A stretch of DNA of 64,000 nucleotides. Origin: Bacillota bacterium. GTDB lineage: Bacteria; Bacillota; Clostridia; Christensenellales; UMGS416. The stretch covers positions 310,001-374,000 of the forward strand of contig JAEYRH010000016.1 in the NCBI GenBank assembly GCA_023435705.1, given 5' to 3'. The translations under genes were made by a program, and so were the position numbers. Below are positions 8,867-17,077 of the stretch, piece after piece; within the stretch, counting starts at the first letter, position 1, and each line of letters opens with the position of its first letter. Under the pieces are notes generated by a model. The model was not told where the DNA came from, did not search any database, and saw nothing but the letters and a program-made list of their open reading frames with translations.

Positions 8867-9691
8867 ATGCACGCAATCTATGAAGACAGGTCATACGCCG
8901 GTGGTCTCCCGGTGGTGGCATACGAAACCAGAAACATGAAATTCCCGGCCCACTGGCATGCCGACGTGGAGCTTGTTTGCGTTTGTAATGGATCACTTCT
9001 GGTTGGAATTAACAATGAGCCACGCATTTTGCACAAAGGTGACATTGCAATCTGCTCCAGCGGTGACATCCACTATTATGACTGCAAAAGCGGAGAGTCG
9101 GTGCATCGCATGATCATCTTCCGGCCTGAGTTGGTGGACAATGCAGGCGGCTGGCCTCGCGGCTTTTCCTTCTCAAAGCCGTTTGCTCCTGCGGAGCGTT
9201 CAGAAGAACTGTATCAGAGTTTCAACGCAGCGTATACAACAATTCGCAGTGAGATCATGAGGACCGATCTGGCGGCAACGATGTTGATCCGAAGCAGCCT
9301 GCTGGGCTTGTGCGGCACCCTTACCAGAGCTATGCCAACTGAGGCTGCTTCGGTCGTGAAAGCAACCCACAGGCATCACCGATTGAAAGCAATGCAGGAC
9401 GCCCTTTCCTTTATTGAAAGCAACTTCATGGAAAGCATCACTTTGAAAGATGCTGCAGAGGTGGCGAATATGAGCGTCTGCCATTTCTCCAGGCTGTTCG
9501 GGACCATCGCCGGCGACAGTTTCAAGGGTTATTTAAACCAGCTTCGCGTGAACAAAGCCGAGGAACTGATCAAAGCCAGCGAGGAATCCATCACCGACAT
9601 CGCCTATCAGTGCGGGTATGGGTCTGTGCGTTCTTTTAACAGGGCGTTTTTATCTGCACGGGGCTTGACACCGTCAGAATTTCGGGGGTAG
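8867..9691 (+). CDS. AraC family transcriptional regulator
   Basis: N-terminal cupin-type sensor (residues about 20-100; HWHADVELVCVCNGS and HKGDIAICSSGDIH) followed by the C-terminal double helix-turn-helix. The second HTH has the signature TDIAYQCGYGSVRSFNRAF...GLTPSEFRG. The ATG at 8867 (274 aa) begins just where homology begins; an in-frame ATG at 8810 has no ribosome site. It is divergent from the ThuA/oxidoreductase pair and most likely activates it in response to a sugar. Confidence 0.9.
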   Translation: MHAIYEDRSYAGGLPVVAYETRNMKFPAHWHADVELVCVCNGSLLVGINNEPRILHKGDIAICSSGDIHYYDCKSGESVHRMIIFRPELVDNAGGWPRGFSFSKPFAPAERSEELYQSFNAAYTTIRSEIMRTDLAATMLIRSSLLGLCGTLTRAMPTEAASVVKATHRHHRLKAMQDALSFIESNFMESITLKDAAEVANMSVCHFSRLFGTIAGDSFKGYLNQLRVNKAEELIKASEESITDIAYQCGYGSVRSFNRAFLSARGLTPSEFRG

Positions 9692-9720
9692 TGGCAACAA
9701 AGAACCTTCCTTCTGGCAAA

Positions 9721-9751
9721 AAAACCCTCTCCTGTATGGGAGAGGGTTTTT
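9721..9751. terminator. Intrinsic terminator after the AraC gene and gcvPB
   Basis: AAAACCCTCTCC / GGAGAGGGTTTTT hairpin, flanked by A and T runs on both sides, between the convergent AraC gene and gcvPB, whose stop is at 9763. Confidence 0.9.
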
Positions 9752-9762
9752 GATGCGCAAAT

Positions 9763-11208
9763 TCACGGTCTCCAGCGCAGCCGGGGCTTTCGAGCTGCCA
9801 TCACTTCGTCCAGGCGGCCCACAGGCGTTGTGGACGGTGCCTCATGAAGCTCATCGGGGTTTGTGCATGCAAGCTCTGCGATTTCAATCAAGGCACTCAC
9901 AGCTCGATCCAGCGTCTCGCGTGACTCGGTCTCGGTGGGCTCAATCATCAGAGCCTCGCGCACGATCAGCGGGAAATACATCGTGGGCGGATGAATGCCG
10001 TAATCAATGAGCTTTTTTGCCACATCCATTGCCGAGCAGCCGGTGTCTGCCTTCAAAGCTTCCGCTGACAGCACAAACTCATGCATGCACGGCCTGTCAT
10101 AAGGCAGCGTGTAATGCTCTTTCAACTTCTCCATCATATAGTTGGCATTGAGCACTGCCGTTTCTGATGCCGCCTTCAACCCTTCCCCACCCAAAGACAT
10201 GATATAGGTCATCGCCCGCACGATCACACCGAAGTTACCGTAGAAGCTTTTCACTGGTCCGATGGAAAGGGGCCTGTCAGTATCGAAGGCATAACTGCCA
10301 TCGTCCCGCAGCGCAACTAACGGCGAGGGCAGGAAGGGCTCCAATGCCTTTTTGCACCCCACCGGGCCGCTGCCGGGGCCGCCGCCGCCATGGGGTGTGG
10401 AGAATGTCTTGTGCAAGTTCAGGTGCACCACGTCAAACCCCATATCACCGGGGCGGCTGGCACCCATGATCGCGTTCATGTTGGCGCCGTCATAATAGAG
10501 CAGCCCGCCTGCCTTGTGCACGATCTCCGCAATCTCTGCGATCCTGGTCTCAAACAAACCCAACGTGTTGGGGTTGGTCAGCATCAGCGCCGCCGTGGTG
10601 TCGTCTGCAGCCAGCCGGAGGGCTTCCACATCCACCCCGCCGTCTGGCGCGCTGGGGATCTGAATAACTGAAAAGCCCGCCAACGCGGCGCTTGCCGGAT
10701 TTGTGCCGTGGGCAGAATCTGGCACAAGCACCTTGGTGCGCTTTGCATCACCGCGATGGCGGTGCCAGGCCTTGACCATTGCCATAGCCGTCCACTCCCC
10801 GTGGGCACCGGCGGCTGGCTGGAGCGTGAAGGCATCCATGCCGGTGATTTCTGCAAGCCAGTGCTGCATCGTGTGCAGCACTTCCAGGCTGCCCTGGGCT
10901 GTAGACTCCGGTTGCAGCGGGTGGATGTCGGCAAAGCCTGGCAGTCGTGCCACATCCTCATTGATTTTGGGGTTGTACTTCATCGTGCAGGATCCCAGTG
11001 GGTAAAAGCCATTGTCCACGCCATGAGCCCGGTGAGAAAGCCCGGTATAGTGGCGGATCAGATCCACCTCTGCCACTTCCGGTAGAGCCGGCGGGGTTGC
11101 ACGCAGGAATTCCTCTCTCACCGCCGTGCTGCCTGTGGCTTTAGGGAATTCGGTGCAGCGCCTGCCCGGTTTGGACATTTCAAACACCAGTGGTTTCACA
11201 CTCCTCAT
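9763..11208 (-). CDS. gcvPB: Glycine dehydrogenase (P-protein) subunit 2
   Basis: PLP-binding subunit of the two-chain P-protein that decarboxylates glycine and passes the aminomethyl group to the lipoyl arm of GcvH. Lys267 in LNLHKTFSTPHGGGGPG is the Schiff-base lysine; HPLQPES and GSCTMKYNPK are conserved. 481 aa, normal for the subunit. Its ATG at 11208 overlaps the gcvPA stop as ATGA, so the subunits are translationally coupled. Last gene of the gcvT-H-PA-PB operon, ending at a terminator. Confidence 0.97.
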   Translation of the reverse strand: MRSVKPLVFEMSKPGRRCTEFPKATGSTAVREEFLRATPPALPEVAEVDLIRHYTGLSHRAHGVDNGFYPLGSCTMKYNPKINEDVARLPGFADIHPLQPESTAQGSLEVLHTMQHWLAEITGMDAFTLQPAAGAHGEWTAMAMVKAWHRHRGDAKRTKVLVPDSAHGTNPASAALAGFSVIQIPSAPDGGVDVEALRLAADDTTAALMLTNPNTLGLFETRIAEIAEIVHKAGGLLYYDGANMNAIMGASRPGDMGFDVVHLNLHKTFSTPHGGGGPGSGPVGCKKALEPFLPSPLVALRDDGSYAFDTDRPLSIGPVKSFYGNFGVIVRAMTYIMSLGGEGLKAASETAVLNANYMMEKLKEHYTLPYDRPCMHEFVLSAEALKADTGCSAMDVAKKLIDYGIHPPTMYFPLIVREALMIEPTETESRETLDRAVSALIEIAELACTNPDELHEAPSTTPVGRLDEVMAARKPRLRWRP

Positions 11209-12542
11209 ACCTCCGCCACCTCCCTCAGAGCCGATACAAGCTGATTGATCTGCTCTTCGGAGTTGAGCTCCGTGCAGCAATACAACATACAGTTGTGATA
11301 CTCCTCGCCGAGGAATCCAATAGGCAAGCCGGACAGGATGCCCCTGCTTGCCAGCTGTTTTTCAATCGTTTCCGGGGCGATTTCCGATTCAATCACAAAC
11401 TCATGGAAAAACTGCCCGTCATACTTCAGCTTCATGCCGGGTAAAGCAGAGATGGCTGAAGCAGCCGCGTGGGCACGCTCCATGGAGAGTGTGGCAGCCT
11501 CCCGAAGACCTTGTGGGCCAACTGCGCTCAGGTAAATCGCCGCTGCCAAGGCGTTCAGTGCCTGGTTGGAGCAGATGTTGCTGGTGGCCTTTTCGCGACG
11601 GATGTGTTGCTCACGTGCTTGTAGTGTGAGTACGAAGCCGCGATTGCCGTCATGATCGACTGTCTCGCCAGCGATTCGGCCAGGCAGTTTGCGCTGCATT
11701 GCTTCACGGCAAGCCATGAAGCCCAGATAGGGGCCGCCGAAGTTCAGTGGGTTGCCAAGGGGCTGACCATCGCCGACGGCGATGTCGGCGCCCCACTCGC
11801 CCGGGGATTTCAACAAGCCCAGCGAGATGGGGTTGCAAGAAAGAATTAGCTTCGCTCCGGCTCTATGTGTCACGGATTCCAAAGCGGCCACATCCTCCAG
11901 CTGGCCCAGGAAATTGGGCTGCTGCGCAATCACGCAGGCGGTAGTATCATCCATGAAGCGGGCAAATTCTTCGTCATCGGTGCGGCCTTCATGAATGTTG
12001 GTAACCGCCAACTCCACACCGGAGGCATGGCACCAGGTTTTTATCACGGCCAGAGTCTGTGGGTGCACTGCGCCGCAGACCACCGCCTTGCGGCGCTTGC
12101 CGTCCAGGCACATGGCGATGGCCTCGCACGCTGCTGTGGCGCCGTCATACACCGAGGCATTGGAGGCATCCATGCCTGTGAGCTCGCAAATCATTGTCTG
12201 ATACTCGAAGATAGCCTGCAACACACCTTGGCTCACCTCGGGCTGATAAGGGGTGTAGGCAGTATAAAACTCACTGCGGGAGACCACATGGCCAACCACC
12301 GAAGGGATGTAGTGGCGGTATGCCCCTGCCCCCCGAAAGCAGGTTTGGAACCTGGAGTTCTTAGCGGCAATGGCTTCCATGGCATGCCGCACTTCCATTT
12401 CAGAATTACCAGAAGGCAGGTTCAGTGATTTGCGCAGACGCAGTTTCTCGGGGATGGAGCGGAAGAGCTCCTCAGTGTCTGTCAAACCGAGGCAGGCAAG
12501 CATACTTGCGGTTTCCTCCGCCGTGTGGGGAGTATATGACAT
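11205..12542 (-). CDS. gcvPA: Glycine dehydrogenase (P-protein) subunit 1
   Basis: Partner subunit of GcvPB with the same aminotransferase fold but without the PLP lysine. The N-terminus SYTPHTAEETASMLACLG and the segment HYIPSVVGHVVSRSEFYTAYTPYQPE are characteristic. 445 aa from the ATG at 12542, behind GGGAGAGCTCA. It lies 13 bases downstream of gcvH. The split P-protein, in place of one fused chain of about 950 residues, is normal for Firmicutes. Confidence 0.96.
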   Translation of the reverse strand: MSYTPHTAEETASMLACLGLTDTEELFRSIPEKLRLRKSLNLPSGNSEMEVRHAMEAIAAKNSRFQTCFRGAGAYRHYIPSVVGHVVSRSEFYTAYTPYQPEVSQGVLQAIFEYQTMICELTGMDASNASVYDGATAACEAIAMCLDGKRRKAVVCGAVHPQTLAVIKTWCHASGVELAVTNIHEGRTDDEEFARFMDDTTACVIAQQPNFLGQLEDVAALESVTHRAGAKLILSCNPISLGLLKSPGEWGADIAVGDGQPLGNPLNFGGPYLGFMACREAMQRKLPGRIAGETVDHDGNRGFVLTLQAREQHIRREKATSNICSNQALNALAAAIYLSAVGPQGLREAATLSMERAHAAASAISALPGMKLKYDGQFFHEFVIESEIAPETIEKQLASRGILSGLPIGFLGEEYHNCMLYCCTELNSEEQINQLVSALREVAEV

Positions 12543-12555
12543 TGAGCTCTCCCTT

Positions 12556-12921
12556 CTACACCAACGCCTGATACTCTTCGGCAGTGAGCAGCTTCTCGGA
12601 GCCCACACCGGACAGCCTGAAAATCCACTCTTCGTAGGGAGCTTTGTTGAGCAGCTCCGGTTCCGACTCCAGCTTGCCGTTTGTGGCAGACACCTTGCCG
12701 GTCAGCGGGCTGTAAACCTCAGATGCGGCCTTAACCGACTCCACGGTGGCTGCTACCGCACCGGCTGCCAAACCAGCTCCGATTGAAGGCAGCTCCACAT
12801 AGACAATGTCTCCAAGCGCATGCTGAGCATATTCCGTGATGCCCACCGTGGCAGTGCCGTCAGCTTCCAGCCGGACCCATTCGTGGTCTTTGGTATAGCG
12901 CAATTCTACGGGGATGTTCAT
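12556..12921 (-). CDS. gcvH: Glycine cleavage system H protein
   Basis: Lipoyl carrier that shuttles the methylamine intermediate between the P, T and L proteins. Lys64 in ESVKAASEVYSP is the lipoylation site. 121 aa; the family is usually 125-130. Its ATG overlaps the gcvT stop by 4 bases. No L-protein (lpd) or lipoate ligase gene is in the operon, so these must be supplied from elsewhere. Confidence 0.97.
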   Translation of the reverse strand: MNIPVELRYTKDHEWVRLEADGTATVGITEYAQHALGDIVYVELPSIGAGLAAGAVAATVESVKAASEVYSPLTGKVSATNGKLESEPELLNKAPYEEWIFRLSGVGSEKLLTAEEYQALV

Positions 12922-14015
12922 TGTTTGCCCTCCTGTCTTTTATAGAACGGTATTTTAACGATGGTAGCTTTGAGCGGCCTGCCGCGCACATCCACGGTCA
13001 CCTCCGTGCCGGGTGTGGCATATTGATAGTCTACCATGGCCATGGCGATGGTGCGATCAAGCCAAGGCGCTTTGGTGCCGGAAGTGACCATGCCAATCTG
13101 CCTGCCATCCGCGAGCACAGGCGTGCCCTCGCGCGCAATGCCTTTATCCACAATCTCCAACCCGCATCGCTTCCGAATCAGGCCTGTATCCTTTTGCCCA
13201 GCCAAGGCTGTCTTGCCGATGAAGTCTTCCTTCTCCAGCTTGACGAACCTGCCCAGACCAGCCTCCAGCGGCGAAATCTCCGCTGTGAGCTCATGGCCGT
13301 AAAGAGGCATTGCCGCTTCAAGCCGCAGTGTGTCGCGAGCCCCCAAACCAGCCGGCACAAGGCCAAGGTCCTCCCCTTCTTCCATCAGGGTCTCCCACAG
13401 CAATGGTCCATCGGCGGGCTCGACATACAGCTCAAAGCCGTCTTCTCCAGTGTAGCCGGTGCGGGAAAGGATGCAGGGATGGTCAAACAGAGTGATGGTT
13501 GTGAATGTGTAGTATTTGGGCGGGATGAGCGCCTTGTCAATCACTTTTGCCAGGATCGCCTCGGCTTGCGGGCCCTGCAAAGCCAGCTGTACGTATCGGT
13601 GAGAAACGTCTTCGATCTCGGCCCCACACCGGTTATGGCCAAGCATCCATTGATAATCCTTGTCCTTGTTGGAGGCATTCACCACCACAAGGAAATCGTC
13701 CTGGGCATGCTTGTATACCAGCACATCATCCACCGTGCCGCCGGCTTCATCACACATGGGGCTGTAACGCACGTCTCCTGGCTGCATGCTGGTAAAGTCA
13801 TTGGTGAGCAGGTATTGCAGCTGATTGAAGGCGTTGGAGCCCTTCACAGTGATCTCGCCCATGTGAGACACATCAAACAGACCAGCGCTTTCGCGCACAG
13901 TCCGGTGTTCGGCAATGATGCCCTCATACTGCACCGGCAGCTCCCAACCGGCAAATTCGACAATCCTACCACCGTATTTCAGATGAGTTTCGTAAAGTGG
14001 TGTACGCAATGCCAT
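12918..14015 (-). CDS. gcvT: Glycine cleavage system aminomethyltransferase (T protein)
   Basis: Transfers the methylene unit from aminomethyl-lipoyl-GcvH to tetrahydrofolate and releases ammonia. Conserved blocks include FAGWELPVQYEGIIAEHRTVRESAGLFDVSHMGE near the N-terminus, the folate-site region and the C-terminal barrel (GTPVLADGRQIGMVTSGT). 365 aa. First gene of the operon, with GGGGGAG before the ATG, immediately downstream of the tandem glycine riboswitch and its terminator. Confidence 0.97.
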   Translation of the reverse strand: MALRTPLYETHLKYGGRIVEFAGWELPVQYEGIIAEHRTVRESAGLFDVSHMGEITVKGSNAFNQLQYLLTNDFTSMQPGDVRYSPMCDEAGGTVDDVLVYKHAQDDFLVVVNASNKDKDYQWMLGHNRCGAEIEDVSHRYVQLALQGPQAEAILAKVIDKALIPPKYYTFTTITLFDHPCILSRTGYTGEDGFELYVEPADGPLLWETLMEEGEDLGLVPAGLGARDTLRLEAAMPLYGHELTAEISPLEAGLGRFVKLEKEDFIGKTALAGQKDTGLIRKRCGLEIVDKGIAREGTPVLADGRQIGMVTSGTKAPWLDRTIAMAMVDYQYATPGTEVTVDVRGRPLKATIVKIPFYKRQEGKQ

Positions 14016-14032
14016 GTGAGGCTCCCCCTGAT

Positions 14033-14069
14033 AATAAAAATAGACGCAACCGTAGTATTTACGGTTGCG
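14033..14069 (-). terminator. Expression-platform terminator of the glycine riboswitch
   Basis: On the minus strand CGCAACCGTA / TACGGTTGCG forms a 10-base-pair stem followed by TCTATTTTTATTAT. It lies between the second aptamer and the gcvT ribosome site. Glycine binding would be expected to prevent it. Confidence 0.85.
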
Positions 14070-14071
14070 CC

Positions 14072-14247
14072 TCTGTTTTACTACCTGAGAGTTTCTCCCC
14101 CGTATGATTCCTGGGGATTGCCCCGTCGGCGCCTGTAATCAGGCTTTCCAGAGATTCGTCGCGGCACGGTCCTGCTTGCCTGAGAGTTTCTGCGCGTTGC
14201 TCCTTCGGCGCCGCATCGCTGCGGTCTCTCCCCTGCCGGTCATCCGA
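14072..14247 (-). promoter_or_regulatory. Tandem glycine riboswitch (gcvT motif)
   Basis: Two copies of the glycine aptamer core are visible on the minus strand. The first reads GGGGAGAGACC ... GCGCCGAAGGAGCAA ... AACTCTCAGGCA and the second CTCTGG ... GGCGCCGACGGGGCAATCC ... GGGGGAGAAACTCTCAGG. The GCGCCGA(A/C)GG and CTCTCAGG elements are the hallmark of the class. It precedes gcvT and is followed by an intrinsic terminator, so it should switch the glycine cleavage operon on when glycine is abundant. Confidence 0.96.
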
Positions 14248-14265
14248 TATTCAATTCACATGATC

Positions 14266-14295
14266 ATTATATCCAGCCTTGACAATGACTGTCAA
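14266..14295 (-). promoter_or_regulatory. Strong sigma-A promoter of the gcv operon
   Basis: Consensus -35 TTGACA (14290-14295), 18-base spacer and consensus -10 TATAAT (14266-14271) on the minus strand. The -35 box overlaps the last codons of pgsA, which ends at 14292. Transcription would start about 10 bases before the first glycine aptamer. Confidence 0.85.
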
Positions 14296-14861
14296 TCAAG
14301 TCTGGCGTTCTTTTTTTTCCGGTATTCCAGCACAATGTTGATGTAGCCATACTGGATCATGGATACCACATTCATCGCCACAGCCAGATACATGAACCAG
14401 GCGTCATAGGGCTGCACATACTCATGCAAAAACAGCAGCATGATCGCCAGGAAATAGGCCGCCGCTGAGATCTTGCCATACAGGTTGGCATAAACTACCT
14501 TTTTAAACACGAAGTAGATCAGCACGCCACCCACAACCATTAAGGCTTCCTTTGCGATGACCACGGAGAGTACACCCGGGGTCAGGAACCCTTTCAGGAA
14601 CATACAAACGAGGGCGGTAACCGTCATGAGTTTGTCGGCGATGGGGTCAAACACTTTGCCCACATTGCTGATTTGGTTGAACTTGCGGGCAATGTAGCCG
14701 TCTACAAGGTCAGTGGCCGCTGCTGTAATATAGATGGCCATGGCGGTGACCGGCTCGCCTTGCATGAAAAACCAAGCCATCACACCCACCAGGATGAATC
14801 GCACCAGTGTGAGTGCGTTGGGAACTGTCAGTATTTTGTTGGTGCTGTCCTGATTGACCAT
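14292..14861 (-). CDS. pgsA: CDP-diacylglycerol-glycerol-3-phosphate 3-phosphatidyltransferase
   Basis: Integral membrane enzyme for the committed step of phosphatidylglycerol synthesis. The CDP-alcohol phosphotransferase signature D-x2-D-G-x2-A-R-x8-G-x3-D-x3-D is complete at residues 51-76 (DLVDGYIARKF...GKVFDPIAD). 189 aa with several hydrophobic helices. It follows the ribonuclease G gene in the same direction with a 45-base gap. Confidence 0.95.
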   Translation of the reverse strand: MVNQDSTNKILTVPNALTLVRFILVGVMAWFFMQGEPVTAMAIYITAAATDLVDGYIARKFNQISNVGKVFDPIADKLMTVTALVCMFLKGFLTPGVLSVVIAKEALMVVGGVLIYFVFKKVVYANLYGKISAAAYFLAIMLLFLHEYVQPYDAWFMYLAVAMNVVSMIQYGYINIVLEYRKKKNARLD

Positions 14862-14906
14862 AAACCATCCCTTGTGCCTGATTCGCTAGAATTATACATC
14901 ATCTGC

Positions 14907-16403
14907 CTATTTTGGTAAAGTCTGTGTCATTGCGCCCTCTGCGACACTTTCTTTTGTCACAGGTGAAAGCTTGAAGCTCTCCACATGGCAGCTGCGGCTG
15001 GCCGTGATTGTGACGTCCTTCAACTCCGCTGCCATTCCACTTTTCTCAAGGTAATCAGCAACGTCCACATGCACTTTCAACTGCAGCCTGTCACATGTCA
15101 GGTTATCCTTGGCTCTCAGATATTGCCGCAAGATCTCCAGCGCCACAGACTGAGGCGTGAGCACCCTACCCGACCCCCCGCAGACCTGGCAAGTCGAGTG
15201 CACAATCGCGGAAACCCTTTGGCGGATTTTCTTGCGCGTCATCTCGACCAGTCCCAGTTGAGTGATGCCCAATACATTGGTGCGGGTGCGGTCGCGCTTC
15301 AGCTCCTCTTTGAGAGCTCGCAGCAACTCGTCTTTGTGCTGCTCCGTTTCCATATCGATGAAGTCAATCAGGATAATGCCGCCAATGTCTCTCAATCGGA
15401 TCTGCCTGGCGATTTCAGCGGCGGCTTCCAGGTTGGTATGAAAGATTGTCTCCTGCAGATTATCGTCACCCACATACTTACCAGTGTTCACATCGATCAC
15501 GGTGAGCGCCTCGGTGTGGTCGATCATCAGGTAGCCGCCGCTTTTGAGCCAGCTCTTGCGCTGGAAAGTGCGCTTGATGTCGCTCTCAATGCTAAAACGG
15601 TCAAACAGGTCATAGGCCCCATCCATGCACTCAAGCGAGCCCTCGGCAATGCCCTGCTCGCGCATCAGCACGCGGATCTCCTCACAGGTCTTTCGGTCAT
15701 TGACCACAAAGCGCTTCACATCACGGTCAAACATGTCGCGAAAAGCGCGCACGGCCAAGCCCTGGTCGCGGTATAGCTCCTTGGGTGCGGTGGTCTTTTT
15801 CTCCATCGTCTCCAGACTATGCCACCAATCCATCAAAAAGGGGATTTCATCGGCGAGCTCCTGCTCGCTCACGCCCTGTGCTGCTGTGCGAATGATAAGG
15901 CCCACATTCTGCGGGCGCATGCATTCAGCCACGCGCTTCAATCTCATGCGCTCTCCCTCATCCTCAATGCGGCGGGAGACGCCCACATACTCCATGCGTG
16001 GCATCATGACCATCAAACGGGAGGGCAATGTGATGTTGGTGGTGATGCGAGCACCTTTGGTGCCGGAAGGGTCTTTGAGCACCTGCACCAGCAACTCCTG
16101 CCCCACGCGCACCACCTGGCGGATCAAACGTGGCTCCATTTTCTGCGAGCTTTCGCCAAACTCAAAGTCACTGCTGTCAAGCGCGATGTCTCCGATGTAG
16201 AGGAATGCATTCTTCTCCAAGCCTATGTCTACAAACGCTGCCTCCATGCCGGGCAGCACATTGCGCACCACGCCTTTGTAGATGTTACCAGCCAGCCGCT
16301 CGCGGCCTGGGCGCTCCACGTAATACTCCACAAGCTCGCTGTTTTCCAACAGCGCCACACGGGTTTGGTAGGGGTTCACGTCAGCCAGGATGATCTTGTC
16401 CAC
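14907..16403 (-). CDS. rng: Ribonuclease G/E family endoribonuclease
   Basis: Single-strand-specific RNase of the RNase G/E family, acting in rRNA maturation and mRNA decay. It has the S1 region (IYKGVVRNVLPGMEAAFVDIGLEKNAFL in parts), the catalytic DNase I-like aspartates in VIDVNTGK and IILIDFIDM, and the zinc-link CQVCGGSG. About 498 aa, the size of RNase G rather than RNase E. GTG at 16403 is 8 bases after GGAG, while a TTG at 16409 is only 2 bases after it, so I chose the GTG. It follows the two radical-SAM-linked genes, a common order in Clostridia. Confidence 0.93.
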   Translation of the reverse strand: MDKIILADVNPYQTRVALLENSELVEYYVERPGRERLAGNIYKGVVRNVLPGMEAAFVDIGLEKNAFLYIGDIALDSSDFEFGESSQKMEPRLIRQVVRVGQELLVQVLKDPSGTKGARITTNITLPSRLMVMMPRMEYVGVSRRIEDEGERMRLKRVAECMRPQNVGLIIRTAAQGVSEQELADEIPFLMDWWHSLETMEKKTTAPKELYRDQGLAVRAFRDMFDRDVKRFVVNDRKTCEEIRVLMREQGIAEGSLECMDGAYDLFDRFSIESDIKRTFQRKSWLKSGGYLMIDHTEALTVIDVNTGKYVGDDNLQETIFHTNLEAAAEIARQIRLRDIGGIILIDFIDMETEQHKDELLRALKEELKRDRTRTNVLGITQLGLVEMTRKKIRQRVSAIVHSTCQVCGGSGRVLTPQSVALEILRQYLRAKDNLTCDRLQLKVHVDVADYLEKSGMAAELKDVTITASRSCHVESFKLSPVTKESVAEGAMTQTLPK

Positions 16404-16405
16404 AA

Positions 16406-17077
16406 TCAATTCTCCAACACAAAAATATCAGAAAGCGGCAATTGCCGCCCATCAATCATCGCATACAGCTCCAGCCTCGTCATGGCGCGGACACACTCCG
16501 CCGAGCCCAACGCTGCCTTGACAACTAGTTCGGGCCGGATGTTGAGGGCACTGCCGGCAGCCAGGAAAAGCTCCACCCCACCGTTTTTCACCTCAATAGA
16601 GTAAATCCCCTTACGGATTTCCATGGCGGCGGGGCCGTTTTTACTATCCTTGATTACCTCGATCGTCTCGCGATCCAGCAGAGCCTGGAAACGCATGGAG
16701 TTTTCACCAGCAAGCGGCTCATCAAACTCAATGCGCCAGCGAGCAGCGGTAACCTGCGACATCAGTGTGGCCATGCCATCTGGGATTTGCCACGCATTTA
16801 TGGCAATGAGGCCTTCTGGCAAGGTGCTGTTTAGTTGATCCATGGCTTGCGCAAGCGGAAAACCATCCGGCAGGGAGATTTCCATATACTCCCCCTCGGA
16901 AAGGTAGCCTAAACCCAAGGCCTGCGCAAATGACATTACGATGTGGGGGTGAAAGCCTTGCGAATACTGGGCAGGCAGCCCTGCCCTGCGGATCGCGCGG
17001 TTCATTGCCCTCATCAGGTCCAGATGAGCAATATAGCGGGTCGCTCCGCCTTTGCGAAACTTGAATGCAGCCCTCAT
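16406..17077 (-). CDS. TIGR03936 family radical-SAM-associated protein (DUF2344)
   Basis: 223-residue protein of unknown role, recognised by MRAAFKFRKGGATRYIAHLDLMRAMNRAIRRAGLP (in parts) and FSQGFHPH-like YSQGFHPHIVMSFA. It is a frequent partner of the TIGR03960 radical SAM protein, and here its ATG overlaps that gene's stop as ATGA. The family is sometimes fused to the radical SAM protein. Links to tRNA or ribosome modification have been proposed from context, since ribonuclease G follows, but nothing in the sequence proves it. Confidence 0.9.
   Translation of the reverse strand: MRAAFKFRKGGATRYIAHLDLMRAMNRAIRRAGLPAQYSQGFHPHIVMSFAQALGLGYLSEGEYMEISLPDGFPLAQAMDQLNSTLPEGLIAINAWQIPDGMATLMSQVTAARWRIEFDEPLAGENSMRFQALLDRETIEVIKDSKNGPAAMEIRKGIYSIEVKNGGVELFLAAGSALNIRPELVVKAALGSAECVRAMTRLELYAMIDGRQLPLSDIFVLEN

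Noticed and set aside
12921..14138. 405-codon open frame on the plus strand opposite gcvT
   Set aside because: It covers gcvT and runs through the glycine riboswitch region; no ribosome site and no family features.
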